The notes below the pieces were generated by a model. It had not been told where the DNA came from, ran no database searches, and saw nothing but the letters and a program-made list of their open reading frames with translations. Shown here piece by piece: positions 58,481 to 64,000 of a stretch of 64,000 bases of DNA. Position 1 is the stretch's first letter. Each line of letters opens with the position of its first letter. Position numbers and translations under genes: made by a program. Origin of the DNA: Parietichytrium sp. I65-24A (lineage: Eukaryota; Sar; Bigyra; Thraustochytrida; Thraustochytriidae); the NCBI GenBank assembly GCA_012862575.1, contig BLSF01000049.1, positions 124,001 to 188,000 on the forward strand, written 5' to 3'.

Positions 58481-59286
58481 CGTGCTCTTTCCTGCGCAAA
58501 TAGAACGGAGGACGCAGCTGCTATTTCCCAGCGCCGAAGGAACCGTTTTTGGAAGCCGCCTGACACAAGAGTCGTAGCTTCTCTCCCTGTGCAAGACCAG
58601 TTTTTCTTTGAAACGTGCTGAAGTCTGACACAGAAGACTGCGTCGCTCTCCTCAGCCCGCCGTTTCCGTGGTACTCGCGTAATGTCAGTTCTCAAGAAAG
58701 CAACCCAAACCCCAACTGATGCATCGAGACACGGGCTCTTGCCTTGAGGTGTCCTCACAGTCCTCGCGCTCACAGTTGCCCATGGGCCCCTCCAGCAACA
58801 ACAGTAACACCAGTACTGCTCGCTTTTAGTTGCTCTCGACGAGGATAGTTTAGCTAGCTAGAGTTTAAAGCTACCAAGAGTAAGAATCGCGTACAAACCG
58901 GCGTAGTAATATTAATAGTACCCAGCGATGAAGGAATTTGAATTTGGTACTCAGTACCAGTGGTAGCTTGGATTAGGGTACCTGGAGTGGCCAAAAGTGG
59001 TGTTCCCTTCAACTGCGAAAGTACTCTTCAGGACGACAGAGACATTAGAGACATTAGAGACATGCAAAGACAGAAAGACGGAAAGTGAGCACTGGCTGCG
59101 CTGTGACTAGTACGCGCGCTTTCTGAAATCGCTGTTGCAATCAGCAAACCGCCAATAAAGACCCTTCTGAGTGGATGGCGCACTGTTCTGAAGGGCTCCG
59201 GCTTTGAGCACCGCTCGGATTCTGTTTTCCAGTACACTGGGTTGCAAGCACGGTTTAGTGAGCATACTCGCCAACGAAAAGCTACG
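58481..59286. other. Divergent intergenic region
   Basis: About 800 bases with a GGTACTCAGTACC inverted repeat near 58949 and a GACATTAGA array at 59041. The downstream gene's frame is open from 59242 through TTG only. No gene seen. Confidence 0.6.
59041..59062. repeat. GACATTAGA tandem repeat
   Basis: Two and a half 9-bp units about 225 bases upstream of the orphan gene start. Confidence 0.8.
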
Positions 59287-60372
59287 ATGCGGGCAGCAAA
59301 GGCGGTGTGGCGCGTGATATGGCACAGCCTTTGCTATATCGCCAGGCGCTTGCGCAATCTGGTGATGAAGAAGCGCAACACGGCGGATCCACAGGTTGCT
59401 CAAAACGAGCCAGTTACCAGTGCAAATTCTGCATACCCGATTGGCGAACCTGATTATAGTCGGAGCGCCCTTCCGAGCTCAGAAGCAGTAATCGATATCG
59501 AGCCGTGTTTAGGTGATGCTAATGATGCGAAGCTCTCACCAAAGCGCTTGGTGGATGGTTCTGCAAATGACACAGCATACTCTCAGCTGAATGGCTCTGG
59601 ACAAGAGGCGATTTTAGCCTGTGACGAGGTGGAAGTGTGCGTCATTGATGATGCCCACCAGGAAATGACACTTCCTTCTAGTAATGCTGATCCCGCAGCT
59701 CAGACTTTGCGTTTAAGCCTGAGCAATCCAAGTTCTCAAAGCCTGAGCCACAACCCGTCAAACCCTGTTGACTTCGTTGTAGGTGAGAACCAGCAGCCTT
59801 CTGAAAGCAGTTGCGCAGCCAGCTCTGGGGTTGAAGGCGAGGCAGGACCAGTCACGGACGGCGATGTGCCGAGAGATATTCCCAGCTCCACTCCTTGCTC
59901 TTTAGTAAATGACAGCAAGGAAGAGAAATTGGTGGAGGACGCTGTCGAGCTACATCGTGGTGCGGAAAACTCAAGCAACTCCACATTAAATCGCTACCAA
60001 ACTCCACCGGTGGGAGTTGACGGCCCACCTTCTTGCAGCCTTTCCAAAGGTCGAGCAAAAGCCAACACAGAGTACGCTTCGCCCCAAGCAGGGGTGTCAG
60101 ACAGGCCCGGGGCGACCGTTACACCGCGAGATCCGCGCTACAGAAGGCTGCACGACCCAGATGCGCCAATCCGCTTGATGCAGCGGACGTTTTCATCTCG
60201 ACTCAATAGCGCCCTAAAGCACGAGGAACAAAGAAAGCGGCAGCGATCAGTGAAGGGCTCTTCCTTGGGAAAACTATCATTTGAATGCCCTGATCAAGAG
60301 CTGAGCAATCAGTCCGCAAATGCGACGTCTCATGAGAATAAAGAGAACACTCACTCGATCAAAACGCTTTGA
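59287..60372 (+). CDS. Orphan protein with amphipathic N-terminus and KEN box
   Basis: Protein of 361 aa from the first ATG (MRAAKAVWRVIWHSLCYIAR). I do not recognise a family. The first about 30 residues form a basic, aromatic, amphipathic or membrane-dipping helix; the middle (about 35-265) is Ser/Asn/Pro-rich and probably disordered. A more ordered basic segment near 285-340 reads VTPRDPRYRRLHDPDAPIRL and QRTFSSRLNSALKHEEQRKR. The C-terminus holds HENKENTH, a candidate KEN degron for APC/C-mediated turnover, and SLGKLSF. A cell-cycle-regulated, membrane-peripheral protein is a speculation only. Full-length open frame and codon use like its neighbours support it being real. Confidence 0.6.
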   Translation: MRAAKAVWRVIWHSLCYIARRLRNLVMKKRNTADPQVAQNEPVTSANSAYPIGEPDYSRSALPSSEAVIDIEPCLGDANDAKLSPKRLVDGSANDTAYSQLNGSGQEAILACDEVEVCVIDDAHQEMTLPSSNADPAAQTLRLSLSNPSSQSLSHNPSNPVDFVVGENQQPSESSCAASSGVEGEAGPVTDGDVPRDIPSSTPCSLVNDSKEEKLVEDAVELHRGAENSSNSTLNRYQTPPVGVDGPPSCSLSKGRAKANTEYASPQAGVSDRPGATVTPRDPRYRRLHDPDAPIRLMQRTFSSRLNSALKHEEQRKRQRSVKGSSLGKLSFECPDQELSNQSANATSHENKENTHSIKTL

Positions 60373-61462
60373 GGTCAAGCTGCCAAAGGTTTGCTTGTAT
60401 TCTCGGATTGGAAATATGTATCAAAGAAGGTAGTAAAACACCGAAAAGTGTCTGAATCATGATCAAGCGTACAGAGACGGTATGACTCTTTCCAAATCTG
60501 TGGATACTTATCGACTGGCGCATTGGCGTTTCTATGTGTTCCTCAGATTTTCCATGATGCGAGTCAGAAATCAGCTGCTAAAACATTTTCATTATCTTAT
60601 TACTTTGATTTGCTTTTTCTGTCAGGAGCTTACGTTTTCCCAACCTCTGCGTCTCTTCTTCTTTTTCCCCTCTGCGCTGATGATGACTTTAAGATCTTGG
60701 CAAGCATGTCGAGATTATGCAAGTACAGTTGCTCCGCCATCTGACTTGACAAGGTAGCAATTTTCTGTTCCAAAATTTTGATGGCCGTACGAAGAGACTC
60801 GAGTTTTTCGATGGTCGCAAATCGGATGGGAATGTATAAGAGGTTTTTGGCAAATTTGTTTTCGATCAAATTATCATGCCCCTGCTTCTCCTCCTGTTGC
60901 AAAAACGCAATGACTCCTGGTTCTTCTTGACAAAAATGCCGCAAAATCGAAATTGCCCTGAAGAATCTCACGGTCCAAGAAACAGACCACCAAAGGTCCA
61001 CACACAATGTCGGCAACAGCTCGGCAGCAACAGCAACAACAGGTGTCATCTACTTCTACGCCGCAACAAGCACAAGGGAGAAGGAGGTTGTCGGACTAAT
61101 GGTTTTCACGGGAGTTGAGATCCGCGACGCAGTTGAGGAGTACACTGCGTGGGGACAGACGGACATCACGTCAAGCCCGTCACCAAGCGAGCGAGTCCCT
61201 TGCAGCAATGAACAGAGTTTGCTTCATTTGTTCGAAATCGGTTGAAAAACGACGGTGCTCCAAGTGCTCTGTGCGTGTGGTGCGGTGCGCGACGACACAA
61301 CGTGAGGACGGATGAGATGACAAGGGTTGTTAGCTCTTGGAGGGGCAAAACGACAGATGATGGGGTAGCTGATAGCAGGCAAGTACAAAGGATAAAGAAC
61401 CTGCAAGTATCTTTTCTTTCATCTCCATTCTTTCTGGAGGAGGTTTGGCACAAGTTGCTGAT
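60373..61462. other. Mostly unassigned stretch
   Basis: About 1.1 kb between the orphan gene and the eight-TM gene. It holds one doubtful minus-strand frame (60630-61049) and short plus-strand frames, one Cys-rich (near 61205-61315) without a complete zinc-finger pattern. No other gene supported. Confidence 0.5.
60630..61049 (-). CDS. Possible small coiled-coil protein
   Basis: Weak candidate of 139 aa. The N-terminal half is hydrophobic (VAVAAELLPTLCVDLWWSVS, then RFFRAISILRHFC). The second half looks like a coiled coil (TIEKLESLRTAIKILEQKIA, AEQLYLHNLDMLAKIL) ending in a basic QRGKRRRDAEVGKT. No family recognised. The start may be an internal exon boundary, since AG precedes the ATG. Composition of the helical half is gene-like. 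Confidence 0.35.
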   Translation of the reverse strand: MTPVVAVAAELLPTLCVDLWWSVSWTVRFFRAISILRHFCQEEPGVIAFLQQEEKQGHDNLIENKFAKNLLYIPIRFATIEKLESLRTAIKILEQKIATLSSQMAEQLYLHNLDMLAKILKSSSAQRGKRRRDAEVGKT

Positions 61463-62609
61463 CTAAAGGTAGTCTGCCCGATATACTGAGTCGGCATCTG
61501 TGATCATCACAAGACCCATAAATAGGGTGAGGGCGATTTGAACCCCATTGAAAAGCAGAACTACTGCGCACATGATGGAAAGTATTCCTATCTCCTCCAA
61601 ATAAGTGCTCGACAGAGCATCGTCCCCAGCGTACTGATCCCGTGTCTTCCCGCTTGATATCAAGAGCGCCAGCGAAGAAGCGCCAGAAAACAGCTCCGCT
61701 ACTAAAGCAATTCGAATGTACCAAATAAGAGGCTGATATCTGTGGTGCCGTCCTCCAATGATCCCGAGGATAGCTGCCAAAGTAGAGACACCACTCCCGA
61801 CAACCATGCCTAAGATTGACCATTGAATCGTTGGGATGAGGGTAAAGGGCGGAGATCCTCGCTCGGGAAGGTAGTTTTGAACGTAAAACAATAGAGAATA
61901 TAACATCCCACCAATTCCGAACAAGAGGACCAGAACGGAGGATCCAACGACAAATTTACTTGCAGCACCAGGTGCGCACCAGGACAAGTTTTTCGCGTAA
62001 ATTGATTTACCGAATGGGTCGATGCATAACAGGGATAAAACGACCAATGTGAGCAGAAAGATGAGAGCTGCGGCAACTGTAAGAGACAAGGACATGTAAC
62101 CGAAAGACTCTGAGAGAAGAACGCCTTCGTCTCTCAGTTGCAAGTCGAGTACTGCCATTGCAATCACTTGGAGGACACTACAAATCAAACAGGCTAGTTT
62201 CGTTCCGGAGGGTCAGTCAGCCCCCAATCCTTCTCGAGATTCATATAGACAGGCAGGCGCCTGGAATGCGTCAATGTGCTTTGCCAATTTGGGCAAAATC
62301 CGGAAACTTACTCAGCATGAACGCGAATAGAGGGCCGCGGTATCGGTAAAGCACGCCATACCAGCCAACAAAAGAGACCACAAACATAATCACCGTGAAG
62401 GTCAGGGACGCAGCATAGGCAGGGACGACCGCAGATGTTTTCGGAGTGCCTGAGCTCGATGCGCTTTCTGCAGCCAGTTCACTTTGAACCGCTGTTCCCC
62501 ATACGTATGAGCTGAGGATCAGGGACCCAAGTGCGAGAATCCCGACACAAGCTACAACCATGTAAAGCGAAGCAAATAAGCATCGGACGCTCATAAGAGG
62601 GCGGCCCAT
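61463..62609 (-). CDS. Eight-TM protein made of two four-TM halves, spliced
   Basis: Two exons encode 342 aa: 62312-62609 and 61463-62193, split by a 118-base intron (62194-62311) with GTAAGT donor and ACTAG acceptor, phase 1. Joining restores the third membrane helix, GPLFAFMLTCLICSVLQVIA, which either exon alone would cut. Eight hydrophobic helices fall into two sets of four. The halves look duplicated: VSFVGWYGVLYRYRGPLFAF in the first corresponds to LAAILGIIGGRHHRYQPLIW in the second, each between the same helices. The first half faintly resembles a tetraspanin, with a polar 30-residue loop after TM1 but no CCG motif. I do not recognise the family. Likely a multi-pass membrane protein of unknown role. 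Confidence 0.72.
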
Positions 62610-64000
62610 TTTGCGGCCCTCAAGCAGCCGCCAGCAGCTGTCCTCCTGTCTCCCAACCGCTTTCGAGCTGAGTGAGACTCACTGTCACGGCAAGAAATGT
62701 TCTTGTCAGTTGCAAGATAGTGTGCCACAATTTCCGTTATGCTAGCTAGCTCTACAGGACTACTGAGGCTTTTGTTACGAAGCTTACTTAAAAAAATCTA
62801 TGTGGCTTCGTTCAGTTCCAGCGAGTGCGAACGATACAGAGCTGCGGCTGTGGGCTTCTGATTGAGTAGCCAAGATCTCGTTAGAACTGGGAACCACCGG
62901 CAGCTCCGCACCTTGTACTTTGCATACAATCCATATCTTGTCATCATGATGATAATCAAAAGAGGAGGCCGAATCCGAACCAGCAGAGCGCGAATGATAA
63001 GTGCTGATTGATGATGGTTGGGCTCGGAGGCACCATTTCTGGCCAGAGTGTGATTGAGTTGTTTTCAATTAATTGCACTCCAGGACGTCCCTGCTTCACT
63101 CACACCCACAATTATCCAACCCAATCCTGATCAGTCGGATTGAACGGTTCTGAGTCTGCTTTTCATAAAAGAAGTCTGGTTCGTCGGTTTAGGGGCTTTG
63201 GCTGAAGATTCATCTATCATGCAACAATCGATTCGTTCATTCCAATCGGTAGAAATCATTCTTCTGCTCATTGAATGAGCCGGCTGGGGAGAATCATTTC
63301 TCTTCTTTTGACCGAGCAGACATTCTGAACGAACAAAGTCTCAGCAGTCCTCGCTTTTGGAGTTCCAGCAATGCATTATCTGAAATAGGGCGGCTCTCTT
63401 TAGCTTCGCAAGAACTGAATAACAGGACAGTCTCTCCGGTTTTGCTTCAAATGCCCTCTATCAATCAAAATAAGACGTCGAAATTTGCAGTCCAATGAGA
63501 ATGAGCAACTTTCGAACCAAAAAGTGAGTAGCCAATAATTGTTTTATCTCTCACCCGAATAGCCAATAAATCAAATTTCTTGGAAGTGCCCAAAATCAAG
63601 TTCCAGTTCCTCCAGCTATGCCTACGGTTCACTAACAACCTAAGCTCCTTACTATCCTTTCGACCGTGTACTCTACAATGCTTAAAATACAATCCCAGTA
63701 AATCGAGGCAGTTTCAGAGATTAGAACAGACTAAGTTACAGATAGCAAGCACACATAAGTACTGGCTTTATACTTTTCGCCTATTTACTAGGCGGGTTCT
63801 ACAGAGGCTATTGTGTAAGAAAGTAAGACTTCTTAACATAGCGTGTTGTACAAAGCACAACTGACAACGAGTACCGGTACTGAGTACCAGGATAGAAGTG
63901 GTGGTTGTTTCTACTCAGCACACACCCAGGATAGTACCGGTTCTTATTGCGCTGTCACGGTCTGCCAGAGTCTCAACCAAAAAATTTAGAGGTCAAAAAA
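62610..64000. other. Unassigned right end of window
   Basis: About 1.4 kb, AT-richer towards the end. A CTCACTGTCA motif (62676), a GTACCGGTAC palindrome (63871) and a half-palindrome (63934) are present. Minus frame 62784-63068 starts after a stop with only TTG, and plus frame 63271-63498 starts near an ATG but matches nothing; either could be an exon of a gene beyond the window. None is called. Confidence 0.5.
63871..63880. repeat. GTACCGGTAC palindrome (copy 5)
   Basis: Perfect palindrome followed by TGAGTACC; a second GTACCGG lies 63 bases on. Confidence 0.8.

Noticed and set aside
61115-61315. Cys-rich frame resembling a zinc finger
   Set aside because: CxxC pairs do not complete a HIT, MYND or other known pattern, and no conserved flanks.
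62784-63068. 94-aa minus-strand frame at the right end
   Set aside because: Opens right after a stop with only TTG, no family match; at best an exon of a gene I cannot see.
1-64000. Mobile or viral elements
   Set aside because: Looked for reverse transcriptase, integrase, transposase, capsid or terminal-repeat signatures in all frames given; none seen.

Overview
This 64 kb window is nuclear DNA of a free-living, gene-dense, intron-poor eukaryotic microbe. The evidence is a full set of eukaryotic house-keeping genes: RNA polymerase III subunit RPC8, autophagy factor ATG101, pescadillo, the spliceosomal cyclophilin PPIL4, a kinesin-5, tubulin cofactor B and the CENP-A loader M18BP1/KNL2. Most genes are one long ORF, but at least four carry short GT-AG introns of 67 to 124 nt, all six with the donor GTAAGT. 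A SPIRAL1-type protein, tubulin glutamylation and deglutamylation enzymes, a TRP-type channel and a class C GPCR fit a flagellated heterotrophic protist. A stramenopile such as a thraustochytrid/labyrinthulomycete is my best guess, but that is inference. I saw no rRNA, tRNA, CRISPR array, transposon or viral element.

Layout. 0-9 kb: HIRIP3-like histone chaperone (+), RPC8 (-), and a giant armadillo-plus-M14 cytosolic carboxypeptidase (+). 9-13 kb: gene-poor, repeat-rich DNA. 13-27 kb, a signalling block: a membrane phosphodiesterase whose N-terminus looks like a voltage-sensor module (+), a class C GPCR-like 7TM protein with IQ motifs (+), spliced ATG101 (-), and a TRP-like channel of about 1829 aa (+). 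27-39 kb: a nucleotidyltransferase-glucuronokinase fusion (+), kinesin-5 with a C-terminal SAP-like motif (-), PPIL4 (-), a TTLL5-like glutamylase (+) and a RING protein with a duplicated C-terminal module (-). 41-51 kb: a five-repeat SPIRAL1-like protein (+), a secretory-type family II pyrophosphatase (-), a four-exon 4CL-type acyl-CoA ligase with an 8-nt micro-exon (+), peptidyl-tRNA hydrolase (-) and a long-chain acyl-CoA synthetase (-). 52-64 kb: spliced TBCB (-), pescadillo (+), M18BP1/KNL2-like (-), an orphan protein (+), a doubtful small ORF (-), a spliced eight-TM protein built from two four-TM halves (-), and a final unassigned 1.4 kb.

Five genes act on microtubules or tubulin: CCP, kinesin-5, TTLL, SPIRAL1-like and TBCB. 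They are spread over 50 kb among unrelated genes, so I do not call this a regulated cluster. Two non-coding patterns recur. Most genes have a short, gene-specific tandem repeat just upstream of the start codon, and the palindrome GTACCGGTAC occurs five times, always between genes. Starts were placed at ATG; several longer open frames begin only with GTG or TTG and were trimmed.
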